Source: Sphingomonas nostoxanthinifaciens (lineage in GTDB: Bacteria > Pseudomonadota > Alphaproteobacteria > Sphingomonadales > Sphingomonadaceae). Taken from it: 64,000 bases of DNA. Below, one piece after another: positions 8,392-15,683 of this stretch; position 1 is the stretch's first letter; every line of letters starts with the position of its first letter. Below the pieces are notes generated by a model. It was not told where the DNA came from, searched no databases, and saw only the letters and a list, made by a program, of their open reading frames with translations. The DNA is taken from contig NZ_CP082839.1 in NCBI RefSeq assembly GCF_019930585.1, positions 3,158,001 to 3,222,000 of the forward strand, given 5' to 3'. The translations under genes and the position numbers were made by a program.

Positions 8392-9060
8392 TCAGCGGGC
8401 GCATGACCGCCCCCGCTGCTCGGCGAGCCACTCGGCGATGCGCGGCCATGCCGCCTCGATCTCGCGCCAGGTGGGCCACCGCTTGTTCTGCAGCTTGAAC
8501 TGGCTGGGCCAGCCGACGACCTTCATGAAGTCGGGCTGCTCGGCGCGACGGACCGCGACGCCGGTGGCAAAATAGGGCTCGACCGCCTCGGGGATCGGCG
8601 CGCCCTGCCCCTGCTCACGCCACCGATACCGGAATGCGCCGGCGGGCAGCTCGATCACCGCGGGCAGCGTGAGGAAGACCGGCTTCTCATAGAGGGCCTC
8701 GGTCATGTCGACGACGACGCGATCCTGCGGCGCCGCGAGGCCGTAGCGCTTCAGCACTTCCATGTCGGCCGCCGGGAAACGCTCGCGCAGATCGGCCAGC
8801 AGTCGCGCTGCCACCGCATCGGTCCAGAGCTGCGGCAGCTGCGCAGCGCGCCACTCGGCATAGGCGCGGCGCGCGATCTGCACGAGCAGCGGGCCATCGA
8901 CGGTCGTGCGATAGGTCGCGCGCGCCGAGGGGATCGGTAGGCCGGCCGGCCCGACTGCCATCGGCGAGCGCCGCGCCTGATACGCCTCCTCGGCGTACCC
9001 GGTCGGCGTGATCCGTGGCGCGGCGTTGAGCTCCGCTTGCGTGATGGCGCGGCGGCTCAT
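8392..9060 (-). CDS. Hypothetical phage protein
   Basis: A 222-residue protein from ATG 9060, overlapping the upstream gene by 4 bp. A longer in-frame extension exists but is Arg-rich noise read across the neighbour. Features are an N-terminal Ala/Pro-rich part and a C-terminal tryptophan-rich helix pair (WPTWREIEAAWPRIAEWL). No known domain. It is part of the repressor-controlled leftward operon. Confidence 0.5.
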   Translation of the reverse strand: MSRRAITQAELNAAPRITPTGYAEEAYQARRSPMAVGPAGLPIPSARATYRTTVDGPLLVQIARRAYAEWRAAQLPQLWTDAVAARLLADLRERFPAADMEVLKRYGLAAPQDRVVVDMTEALYEKPVFLTLPAVIELPAGAFRYRWREQGQGAPIPEAVEPYFATGVAVRRAEQPDFMKVVGWPSQFKLQNKRWPTWREIEAAWPRIAEWLAEQRGRSCAR

Positions 9061-9446
9061 GCCCCCTCGCCTTCCCGCGCGCGCTTCCACTTCGCACCCA
9101 TGACGGTGCCGTCGAGCCAGTAACGCCAGAGATCGGCGGCGCTCTCGAGCGCGTTGATTCCCCACTTCGCTTCGAACGGACCCCAGCCCAGCTGGCCGGT
9201 CTGCTCCGCGTGCGCGCCGTCGCACATCGGGACGGCGTGGCGGTCCGAGACCTTCGTGCCGACGCCTTTATCCCCAGCATAATCCACATGGCATGCGCGG
9301 ACCCTGCCGCGGCATTCGTGGCCGCGCTTGTCGAGCAGCAGGCACGAGCGACCCCGGACCCACTGCAGGAACGGCGGGCACCGCTTGATGTCGTCGGCGC
9401 GGTGGCTGTTCTGCCGGCGGGGGCGGGTGGACTTACGGGCGAGCAT
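9057..9446 (-). CDS. DUF968-like/HNH-type putative nuclease
   Basis: A 129-residue protein. CPPFLQWVRG, HECRGRVRACHVDYAG and the block around VPMCDGAHAEQ provide His and Cys ligands in the order found in DUF968-type phage proteins, which resemble HNH nucleases with a zinc centre. These proteins usually sit in the recombination or nin-like region of lambdoid phages. Activity is inferred. Confidence 0.65.
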   Translation of the reverse strand: MLARKSTRPRRQNSHRADDIKRCPPFLQWVRGRSCLLLDKRGHECRGRVRACHVDYAGDKGVGTKVSDRHAVPMCDGAHAEQTGQLGWGPFEAKWGINALESAADLWRYWLDGTVMGAKWKRAREGEGA

Positions 9447-9624
9447 CGGCCGCCTCCCCTGCCCTGGTGACCCCAGCAGCCTCGAAGCTGGGATCACGGT
9501 TGACCGACGCGCGGGAGGGGCAAGGCGCGTCCGAGGTAGGCGGAATGGAGGAGCGGGCGACGATCGGGATCTGCCGACCGCGCGCGAGCAGGAGCGAGAT
9601 GGCGTCGGTCACGGCGTCACCCAC
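9433..9624 (-). CDS. Small hypothetical protein
   Basis: A 63-residue frame that overlaps both neighbours (14 and 16 bp), which is consistent with tight coupling. The N-terminal third is a helix (DAVTDAISLLLARG) and the rest is Pro/Ser/Ala-rich and probably disordered. No family recognised. Confidence 0.4.
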   Translation of the reverse strand: MGDAVTDAISLLLARGRQIPIVARSSIPPTSDAPCPSRASVNRDPSFEAAGVTRAGEAADARP

Positions 9625-9734
9625 AGGATCGCGAGGAAAAACCCCAACAGGGGAAGCCAGAGGACAAGCGCCCAGAGGACGATCGGGCGCAGCCGGATGA
9701 CGCGCGTCGCGGGAATGAGCCGGGTCTCACGCAT
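9609..9734 (-). CDS. Single-pass membrane miniprotein
   Basis: 41 residues from ATG 9734 (MRETRLIPATRVI). A basic start is followed by one long hydrophobic segment (LWALVLWLPLLGFFLAIL). It overlaps the upstream gene by 8 bp. As an early-operon membrane peptide it could act in host takeover or exclusion, but that is speculative. Confidence 0.5.
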   Translation of the reverse strand: MRETRLIPATRVIRLRPIVLWALVLWLPLLGFFLAILWVTP

Positions 9735-9969
9735 CGACGTGGACCCCACCGGCGGCGCGTACCGCGTCCCAGCGCAGGGCAACGGCATAAGCCTGGCCGG
9801 GCGTATCACCGGTGCCCGAGAAGTAGCGGCCGTCGATGTCCTTCCAGCTCACCGAGTAGAAATCGCCGGAGCGACCCCGCTGGTATTCCAGGCTCACGCG
9901 CTGACCACCAAGGCGGCAGAGCACCGGCCCTAGCCGGTCAAGTTCAGCGATGTCGGCAGCAGATGCCAC
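9727..9969 (-). CDS. First gene of the leftward early operon, hypothetical
   Basis: An 80-residue protein. It contains FYSVSWKDIDGRYFSGTGDTPGQ followed by a helix, a compact alpha-beta look without a family match. It is the first gene after the operator-bearing promoter at 10029-10084, so it is probably expressed early on induction. Confidence 0.55.
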   Translation of the reverse strand: MASAADIAELDRLGPVLCRLGGQRVSLEYQRGRSGDFYSVSWKDIDGRYFSGTGDTPGQAYAVALRWDAVRAAGGVHVDA

Positions 9970-10028
9970 GGCGAGACCCCATCGAAGAGGCCGGGTCTGC
10001 GCTTGCGGCTCACCGGCTGATGGGGCTT

Positions 10029-10057
10029 ATGTGCCCTGTCTGGGCATATTGCGTCAA
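10029..10057 (-). promoter_or_regulatory. Leftward early promoter (PL-like)
   Basis: On the minus strand TTGACG (10057-10052) is followed 17-19 bases later by GCACATAA, a weak -10. The operator at 10030-10048 fills the spacer and the -10, so repressor bound there would exclude RNA polymerase. It reads toward the gene at 9969. Confidence 0.5.
10030..10048. promoter_or_regulatory. Repressor operator OL1
   Basis: TGTGCCC, five bases, GGGCATA: a palindrome shared with the sites next to cI and cro. It overlaps the leftward early promoter. Confidence 0.7.
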
Positions 10058-10065
10058 GCGCAAAA

Positions 10066-10084
10066 TGTGCCCCTATTGGGCACC
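10066..10084. promoter_or_regulatory. Repressor operator OL2
   Basis: TGTGCCC, five bases, GGGCACC. It is centred 36 bp from OL1, upstream of the leftward -35, and ends two bases before the stop codon of the HIRAN gene. This spacing would allow cooperative repressor binding. Confidence 0.65.
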
Positions 10085-10085
10085 A

Positions 10086-10484
10086 TCATTCGTCGGGATA
10101 TATCTCGTCTGGGTAGAAGTCGACCTCTCGATTCGCCGTCTCTCGCTCGCGCGGCGCCGGTAGCGCCGGCTCCTCGCCATCGAACGCGACGCGGATCACG
10201 GCTCCGTAGCTGGTCGGCTCCTGAAACACCGCGCGGATCTCGCGCCCCTGCCCCAGCATGCCGCCGATCCATGGCGCACGCTCAGCGGTAAGATAGCCCA
10301 TCTGCATACCCTCTCGGTTGAGGACCATGACGGCGTGCGGGTCGGCGGGGTTCTTGGGCTCGGGCACCAGTTCGACCGTATCGCCGGGGCGACAAAGCTG
10401 GATGGCGAAGGCGCGCGTCGGCGCGCCCTTCTTGTTCGAATGCGCTGCGCCCACGACGGCGAGCGATAGAGCGGCAATGGGCAT
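10086..10484 (-). CDS. HIRAN-domain protein
   Basis: A 132-residue protein from ATG 10484 (MPIAALSLAVVG). Residues about 20-100 form a HIRAN domain: AFAIQLCRPGDTVELVPEPKNP with the PADPHAVMVL and MGYLTAERAPWIG segments. HIRAN domains recognise 3' DNA ends and occur alone or fused to SWI2/SNF2 enzymes; alone they may sense damaged or stalled DNA. It is divergent from the DUF5131 gene with 79 bp between, and its own transcript would run into the operator region. Confidence 0.75.
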   Translation of the reverse strand: MPIAALSLAVVGAAHSNKKGAPTRAFAIQLCRPGDTVELVPEPKNPADPHAVMVLNREGMQMGYLTAERAPWIGGMLGQGREIRAVFQEPTSYGAVIRVAFDGEEPALPAPRERETANREVDFYPDEIYPDE

Positions 10485-10563
10485 CGCCCTCCGTTCATCC
10501 CATTTGCTAAGCAAGACACGGTTGAAGGCTGGCGTTGCCGATTCGTTCTGGATATTATTGAAT

Positions 10564-11319
10564 ATGGCCGAGACGTCAATCGAGTGGACCGACGTGACTT
10601 GGAACCCCGTCGCGGGTTGCACGATCGCTACCGCCGGTTGCACTAATTGCTATGCCATGCGGATGGCCGCTAGGCTTGAGGCGATGGGCACGGCAAAGTA
10701 CCAAGGACTGACAAGAAAGACAGGCGATCGATACGTCTGGACCGGCAAGGTAATCACAGACGAGAAGGCGCTTGCCGCTCCTTTCGCCTGGCGTGCTCCG
10801 CGCATCGTATTCGTCAACAGTATGTCCGATCTGTTTCATGACGAGGTGCCGACTGCCTTCATCGCGAAGGTCTGGGCCGTGATGCGAGCCACCCCGAAGC
10901 ACACCTACCAAATCCTAACGAAACGACCGGAGCGGATGCGCGTCGTGCTCTCAGGGCCGGAATTCACTCCGCTGCCAAACGTTTGGATCGGGACTAGCGT
11001 GGAAGACGCCGCCGTCCTCCATCGCATTGACGATCTCCGGGCAACGCCTGCGGCGGTCCGCTTCATCTCGTTCGAGCCTCTGATAGGCAGCGTAGCTGAG
11101 GCAGATTTAGATGGAATAGATTGGGCGATTGTTGGAGGCGAAAGTGGGCCTCGATCTCGCGCCATGCCGGAAGAATGGGTTGAGGAGATCGAAGAACTCT
11201 GTCGCGATACCGGGACAGCATTCTTCTTCAAGCAATGGGGCGGCCGCAATAAGAAGGCTGCGGGCCGATTGTTTCGAGGGCGGACATTCGATGAGATGCC
11301 TGCGCCTGCCGCGGCTTAG
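10564..11319 (+). CDS. Three-Cys-motif DUF5131 (phage Gp37/Gp68) protein
   Basis: A 251-residue protein. Near the N-terminus WNPVAGCTIATAGCTNCYA places Cys19, Cys26 and Cys29 (CX6CX2C), the mark of the Gp37/Gp68 family, followed by TYQILTKRPERM and a C-terminal FFFKQWGG. The cysteines recall radical-SAM cluster ligands, although the spacing differs from the usual CX3CX2C. Homologues are commonly found beside a TcmP gene, as here: the two are convergent and overlap by 4 bp. No ribosome-binding site precedes the ATG, and a TATTAT at 10553-10558 would start RNA about at the ATG, so the message may be leaderless. The function is unknown. Confidence 0.88.
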   Translation: MAETSIEWTDVTWNPVAGCTIATAGCTNCYAMRMAARLEAMGTAKYQGLTRKTGDRYVWTGKVITDEKALAAPFAWRAPRIVFVNSMSDLFHDEVPTAFIAKVWAVMRATPKHTYQILTKRPERMRVVLSGPEFTPLPNVWIGTSVEDAAVLHRIDDLRATPAAVRFISFEPLIGSVAEADLDGIDWAIVGGESGPRSRAMPEEWVEEIEELCRDTGTAFFFKQWGGRNKKAAGRLFRGRTFDEMPAPAAA

Positions 11320-12221
11320 CCAAAGCTCTTTCGCAGCCATGCCACCCCTTTGCTGATGAGACCGATTGCAGCATTGCTTTCGCTGTTGCTGAGGCAAATC
11401 AGCGAAAAGACGTGGCCTCGGCCCTTTGCGGAAAGCCGGGTAGGCGGTGCGACGTATCGGAATATCTTTCCGAACTGCCTTAGACCATAAGTTTCGACCT
11501 GCGATTTGGTGATGGTCTTAACAGACCACCGAATTTCCTCTTCAAATAAGCCGGGGGAACTCACCTCCTTATACAGGTCTCCGCGCCATTCTTTCGTGCC
11601 GAAAATCTCGTCTAGTTTTAGCTGCTTGGCCCTATCAACCTTTTCCAGGCGATCCGATAGTTGGCGGTTGATTCCCTCGACCGGGAACAGATACCAAACG
11701 TCTGCAGACCCGCTTTTCGCCAACTCCTCGAGCGTATCCCATTGAACGCTCATTCCGTACGGATCTAAGAAGACGACTGCTCTATGCCCCCCTCGGCCGC
11801 CCGGCTGCTTGGACCATGGAGGCGCCTGAAACATGGCCTTCAAGGTCTTGTTCGCTTCCCCATGCAGGCATTCGATGTCGCGGTCGGGATACTCGATTCT
11901 TAGTTGATCCAAGTCGGCGAAGCGCCCGGCGTCACCCTCGATGAACACCAGCTTGTGAAAGGGCGGTTCGACGTTGAGCGCGCGGCGGGCCGAGCCGGCC
12001 AGTTCCACTTCTTCGACGCTCGCAGGCCTGTTCTCGAAAATCCCACCGGTGATTATCTCGGTCGTTCGGCTTCCGCTTCCGGCAAAGGCGTCAACGTACC
12101 AGAGTTTAAATGGGCGCTCTTTGCTTGGAGCCGCCTTAAGAACGTCGGTGTAATATCGCAGATAGCCCTCGACTACATCGAGCTTTAACTCGGTCCACGC
12201 TCCACCGTATCGATGCGGCAC
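11316..12221 (-). CDS. tcmP: Three-Cys-motif partner protein TcmP
   Basis: A 301-residue protein from a GTG start. It has a Rossmann methyltransferase-like core: WYVDAFAGSGSR (residues 41-52, SAM-loop-like), VFIEGDAGRF (92-101) with an acidic residue after strand 2, and VVFLDPYGMSV (149-159), which sits where motif IV normally lies. These are the signatures of the TcmP family, defined by its pairing with DUF5131 proteins. The gene starts 24 bp after the cI stop on the same strand, so it probably rides on the repressor transcript and is expressed in the lysogen. Substrate and activity are not known. Confidence 0.85.
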   Translation of the reverse strand: MPHRYGGAWTELKLDVVEGYLRYYTDVLKAAPSKERPFKLWYVDAFAGSGSRTTEIITGGIFENRPASVEEVELAGSARRALNVEPPFHKLVFIEGDAGRFADLDQLRIEYPDRDIECLHGEANKTLKAMFQAPPWSKQPGGRGGHRAVVFLDPYGMSVQWDTLEELAKSGSADVWYLFPVEGINRQLSDRLEKVDRAKQLKLDEIFGTKEWRGDLYKEVSSPGLFEEEIRWSVKTITKSQVETYGLRQFGKIFRYVAPPTRLSAKGRGHVFSLICLSNSESNAAIGLISKGVAWLRKSFG

Positions 12222-12245
12222 GCTAATGGCACCGTCCGGCAGCGA

Positions 12246-12905
12246 TCACTTCCTTTTTCCCACGAACACCACCCGCCCGACGATGTTCACGAAGTCGATC
12301 GGCTCCTCGTCGACCGGCACTGATGGGTTGTCCGACAGGATCACGAACCGATCGCCCTTCACCCTCAGCCGCTTAATCGAAGCGGTGTCGCCGACGGTGA
12401 AGGCCCAGAGCGCATCCTGCTCGTCGACGCGGCGCTTGGAGCGGTCGAGCAGAATCAGGTCTCCGTCGTCGATCGTCGGCCCCATCGAATCGCCGCGAGC
12501 GCGCGCCCAGGTGAGCAGCCCCGCCGGCGTCGGCGAGATCGCCTCCATCCACACTTTGGGAAACTGGAGCACGTCGACCTGCACGGCCTGATCGGTGAAC
12601 GTAGCGCCGAGGCCCCACGGCAAATCGATGTTCTGGACGCCGACCATTCCGATCTCGGAATCGTCATCCACTACCGGCCCCTTGCTGGCGGGCGGCCGGG
12701 CGTCGCTAGTCGGCCCCGCGAGCAGATCACGCTGCTCGACGTGGAGCGCTTCCGCGATTTTGCCGATCCACTTCGAATTGAGATCGCGGCCGCCGCGCTC
12801 GAGCTTGCCGAGCATGTTCAGAGTGGTGCCGATCTTCTCCGCGAGTTGGGTCTGCGACAACCCAGCCGCCTTGCGAAGCGCCGCAATGTTATTCTCGCTT
12901 GCCAC
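12246..12905 (-). CDS. CI-like phage repressor (HTH + S24 peptidase)
   Basis: 219 residues from GTG 12905; I chose this start because the longer frame would run through operator DNA. Residues about 1-60 are an XRE helix-turn-helix (AALRKAAGLSQTQLAEKIGT). The C-terminal half is a LexA/CI-type S24 domain with the nucleophile Ser in ARGDSMGPTIDDGD and the catalytic Lys in ASIKRLRV. Such repressors cleave themselves when RecA is activated, so the prophage should be inducible by DNA damage. The three nearby palindromes are its likely operators. tcmP follows on the same transcript. Confidence 0.88.
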   Translation of the reverse strand: MASENNIAALRKAAGLSQTQLAEKIGTTLNMLGKLERGGRDLNSKWIGKIAEALHVEQRDLLAGPTSDARPPASKGPVVDDDSEIGMVGVQNIDLPWGLGATFTDQAVQVDVLQFPKVWMEAISPTPAGLLTWARARGDSMGPTIDDGDLILLDRSKRRVDEQDALWAFTVGDTASIKRLRVKGDRFVILSDNPSVPVDEEPIDFVNIVGRVVFVGKRK

Positions 12906-12913
12906 AACGCGCT

Positions 12914-12932
12914 TGTGCCCGCCACGGGCATA
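12914..12932. promoter_or_regulatory. Repressor operator OR2
   Basis: TGTGCCC, five bases, GGGCATA, nine bases upstream of the cI GTG. A further half-site GGGCACA is at 12952-12958. Binding here could autoregulate cI. Confidence 0.68.
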
Positions 12933-12966
12933 ACCGAATAGAGGACGTATAGGGCACAATTTTCGA

Positions 12967-12995
12967 TTGCCCGATGTGCCCACATGGGGCATATC
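12967..12995 (+). promoter_or_regulatory. Rightward early promoter (PR-like)
   Basis: TTGCCC (12967-12972), a 17-base spacer and CATATC (12990-12995). The operator at 12975-12993 fills the spacer. Transcription should start at about 13002-13003, i.e. at the first base of the cro-like ATG. Confidence 0.58.
12975..12993. promoter_or_regulatory. Repressor operator OR1
   Basis: TGTGCCC, five bases, GGGCATA. It lies between the -35 and -10 of the rightward early promoter, the same architecture as OL1 in the leftward promoter. Confidence 0.7.
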
Positions 12996-13002
12996 AAGCT
13001 CC

Positions 13003-13209
13003 ATGACGCTTCTCGATCATCTCAAGTCCCGTCAAATCTCGGTGGCGGCTTTCGCCGCCAAGATCGACGAGGCCACCAACACGATTCGCAAGATCGCATA
13101 TGGCCAGCGCCAGCCATCTCTAGCGCTGGCCGTGAAGATCAGCGCGGCGACTCGCGGCGACGTTGCGGAAGCCGACCTCCTGCTCCCCGCCCAGCAGGAG
13201 GCGGCATAG
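13003..13209 (+). CDS. Cro-like helix-turn-helix protein
   Basis: A 68-residue protein with ISVAAFAAKIDEATNTIRKIAYG, a Cro/XRE-type helix-turn-helix, and a short Ala-rich tail. It is divergent from cI and is the first gene under the rightward promoter. There is no ribosome-binding site, and the predicted RNA start falls on the ATG, which suggests a leaderless message. By analogy it competes with CI for the operators and permits lytic growth. Confidence 0.7.
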   Translation: MTLLDHLKSRQISVAAFAAKIDEATNTIRKIAYGQRQPSLALAVKISAATRGDVAEADLLLPAQQEAA

Positions 13210-13212
13210 ATG

Positions 13213-13422
13213 CTAAGCGTCGTTGTCCGAGCGCGGCGGGTTGGCTTCATTGATAAGCCGCTGGACCGCCCCAAGCGGGGTGTCGTCCTTAAGGACGATG
13301 AGGGCTCCGCACTTGCACGCGGCTGCTTTGTGCAGCCTGATCTGCTTGTACGCCACGTTGATGGCCGTCCCGCACTTGGGACAGTCCACCCGTGCCCGGA
13401 TGTCGTCGAGTTCGCCCGCCAT
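13213..13422 (-). CDS. Com-like zinc-ribbon protein, antisense to the early operon
   Basis: A 69-residue protein with CPKCG (residues 14-18) and CKCG about 18 residues later, a rubredoxin-like zinc ribbon of the kind seen in Mu Com and similar regulators. It is on the minus strand between two rightward genes, and its protein-like composition outweighs the opposite frame. It might act as a regulator, but no target is evident. Confidence 0.6.
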   Translation of the reverse strand: MAGELDDIRARVDCPKCGTAINVAYKQIRLHKAAACKCGALIVLKDDTPLGAVQRLINEANPPRSDNDA

Positions 13423-13463
13423 GTTGCTGAGATAGCACGCGTTGCATCGACGCGGGAGGCCCG

Positions 13464-13748
13464 ATGACCTCTGCCGTTTCCCCCATTCCCACCGGCTTCG
13501 GTCGTGACCCCGACGGCAACGTCGCGTCCTTCCTGCCGGTCATCCCCATTGGAGCAGCCGACGCCCCCTTGCCCAAGCTCCAGCGCGCCGCGGGTACTGG
13601 ACATATGCGCGGCGTGCACCCTCGCCTGGCCCGCTGTCCGGGCTGCTCCTGCGACATGACGCATCCGGCCGCGCGCTCCTGCGAGCGTGTCGGCTGCCCC
13701 GTTCGTCATCTCGTTCCGAACCATCATGCCGGGAGCAATGCCCGATGA
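13464..13748 (+). CDS. Hypothetical protein with Cys cluster
   Basis: A 94-residue frame. The N-terminal half is Pro/Gly-rich, and the C-terminal third contains CPGCSC and CERVGCP with nearby His residues, suggesting metal binding. Its stop overlaps the next ATG (ATGA), which supports translation. No family recognised. Confidence 0.5.
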   Translation: MTSAVSPIPTGFGRDPDGNVASFLPVIPIGAADAPLPKLQRAAGTGHMRGVHPRLARCPGCSCDMTHPAARSCERVGCPVRHLVPNHHAGSNAR

Positions 13749-14251
13749 CCGCGCCGCAAATCCACGGCACGCGCCGGTCGTTCTCCGTTTCTGACGCCCT
13801 CGAAACGATCGGCGAGGATCTCGCGCGCATCCGCGAAGAGGACAAGCTGAGCTGGAAGGACGTCGGCCGGGTGCTCGGCAAAAGCGACGACCGTGCCGCC
13901 GACTATTCCAAGGCAGTCAGCGAGATGCCCGTCTCGGCATTCCTGCTCGGCCTCCGCGAATGGAACGGCCGCCTCGGCGCGCGTGTGCTGGCAATGATCG
14001 GCAAGCAGATCGGCCCGCTCGACGCGGCGGACATGTCGGACAACGAGCGGCTCTCGAAGCTGCTGCACCTCGCGCACCTGCTCTCGCTCGCGCTGCTCGA
14101 CGACGGGATCGTCGACGATGACGAGCTCAAGGGCATCGGCGGCGCGATCCTCGACGAGGTCATCAGCGGCCTGATGGCGCTCCGGCGCCGCCTGGCCACG
14201 CTGCACGACGGCACCGTGCCCGCTCCGCTAAAGGCGGTCGGCACCGACTGA
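13745..14251 (+). CDS. Early-operon regulator-like protein
   Basis: A 168-residue, mostly helical protein. Residues 18-55 (ETIGEDLARIREEDKLSWKD, VGRVLGKSDDRAADYSKA) look like a helix-turn-helix, and long Leu-rich helices in the second half may dimerise. It overlaps its neighbour by 4 bp. A DNA-binding role (CII- or repressor-like) is plausible from position but unproven. Confidence 0.5.
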   Translation: MTAPQIHGTRRSFSVSDALETIGEDLARIREEDKLSWKDVGRVLGKSDDRAADYSKAVSEMPVSAFLLGLREWNGRLGARVLAMIGKQIGPLDAADMSDNERLSKLLHLAHLLSLALLDDGIVDDDELKGIGGAILDEVISGLMALRRRLATLHDGTVPAPLKAVGTD

Positions 14252-14295
14252 GGTTTTAACATCGCCGGCCCTGACCCGGCAGAGGGATGACGAAG

Positions 14296-15048
14296 ATGAC
14301 CGACACGACGGGCGTGGGAGCATGCGCTTCCACGGCGGACGACCTGCGTCCGAAGTTCTGGGGCAATAAGCGCAAGGATCCGCCGGCCGACTTCGCCGAG
14401 ATGGCGGCGCGGCTGACCCGTGAAGATATTCGCGCGCACTATGGGATTTCGCGCGAGGTCGAGGTCCGCTGGCGGAAGGGAATCAAGCCCGCTCGTCGGC
14501 GCGCGCCGCGCAACGCCATCCCTGCTGACCTCGCGGTCATGGCCGCCAAGCTCAACTTCACCGCTTTCGCCCGCCATTACGGCCGCCGCGAGCAGGTCGT
14601 GCGAAGCTGGTCGAACGAGACGGGCATCATAACTGCGAAGCTCCCGCTGCGCGGCACCGCGCTTGGGCTGCCGGCGCCTGACGACTTTGCGAGCGTGGCT
14701 GCCGGCATGACCCGGGCTCAGTTGGCCAATCAATTCGATGTCAGCGTGAACACGGTCGATCGCTGGCTTGCCGTCTCGGGCGTGCGGCCGAATCCCGGCA
14801 GGACACCGTTCTACCGCGGACCAAAGGCCGCGCCATCGACGATCGATATGTCGCTCGCAGCCCGCGCCGCCCGATATCTCCAGAACCTCGGCCCGGTCGT
14901 CTACAAATCCGAGATCCTGCCGCCGAAGGAGCGCCAGAGCGTGCCCGACGATGGCCGCGGTCGCTATTACGTCGGCGGCAAGGGTCATATCCCCATCGCC
15001 GACATGATCGCCCTGGCCGAGGCCAAGGGCTGGCGGCGCGCGGCATGA
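14296..15048 (+). CDS. Protein with repeated HTH-like modules
   Basis: 250 residues from ATG 14296, which has AGAGGG nine bases upstream; the ATG at 14287 touches that site and is less likely. The sequence repeats a short unit about three times: FAEMAARLTREDIRAHYGIS, LAVMAAKLNFTAFARHYGRR and FASVAAGMTRAQLANQFDVS. Each reads as a helix-turn-helix with a following Trp. It is probably a multi-HTH DNA-binding protein of the early operon. No named family. Confidence 0.55.
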   Translation: MTDTTGVGACASTADDLRPKFWGNKRKDPPADFAEMAARLTREDIRAHYGISREVEVRWRKGIKPARRRAPRNAIPADLAVMAAKLNFTAFARHYGRREQVVRSWSNETGIITAKLPLRGTALGLPAPDDFASVAAGMTRAQLANQFDVSVNTVDRWLAVSGVRPNPGRTPFYRGPKAAPSTIDMSLAARAARYLQNLGPVVYKSEILPPKERQSVPDDGRGRYYVGGKGHIPIADMIALAEAKGWRRAA

Positions 15049-15683
15049 GCGCCGGCAACGCCTCCCGCAACTTCCGCTCGAGCGATTACGAGCGAGCCGC
15101 TAACGACTGGTATGTCGAGCCGCGCTGGTGCGTCGAGCAGTTGGCGGACGCGGTCGACTTCGACGATCATTCGATTTGGGATCCCTGCGCGGGCGGCGGG
15201 AACATCACTGACGTGTTCGCCGCGCGCGGCCGGTTCATCATCCCCACCGACATCATCGACCGCGGCGCCAAGCACTTTGCCGGCGCGTGGGACGCGACGC
15301 AGTTCGGGACGCCCGCCGCCGTCCAGCCGGGCCAGCGCGTCGCGATCGTCACCAACCCGCCGTTCAAGGACGCCGAGGTCATCGCACGCCGTGCCCTTGC
15401 GCTCGCTGATCGGCGCGTGGCCATCCTCCAGCAGCTGTCGTTTCTCGCGAGCAAGGCGCGCCACGCGCTCTTCACCGAGTTCCCGCCCAGCGACGTCCTG
15501 ATCCTGTCGAAACGCCCGAGCATGCCCCCCGGACACCTGATCGCCGAGCTGGGCGAAAAAGCCTTCCGCGGCGGCACGACCGACTTCTGCTGGATCGTCT
15601 GGACCCGCCCGCACGATCGCGAAACGCGCGTGCGCTGGCTGCAGCCTCACCTCTCACCAACGGAAGGACCACAGAATGCCTGA
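15045..15683 (+). CDS. Phage DNA N6-adenine-type methyltransferase
   Basis: A 212-residue protein. DPCAGGGN (residues 46-53) is the SAM-binding loop and NPPF (104-107) the catalytic motif of amino-methyltransferases acting on adenine or N4-cytosine. No target-recognition domain is obvious, so it may be a small orphan modification enzyme. There is no restriction partner nearby. Phages use such enzymes to escape restriction or time replication. It overlaps both neighbours by a few bases. Confidence 0.78.
   Translation: MSAGNASRNFRSSDYERAANDWYVEPRWCVEQLADAVDFDDHSIWDPCAGGGNITDVFAARGRFIIPTDIIDRGAKHFAGAWDATQFGTPAAVQPGQRVAIVTNPPFKDAEVIARRALALADRRVAILQQLSFLASKARHALFTEFPPSDVLILSKRPSMPPGHLIAELGEKAFRGGTTDFCWIVWTRPHDRETRVRWLQPHLSPTEGPQNA

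Noticed and set aside
15045..15683. Restriction-modification system
   Set aside because: The methyltransferase has no nuclease or specificity partner nearby; treated as an orphan phage enzyme.
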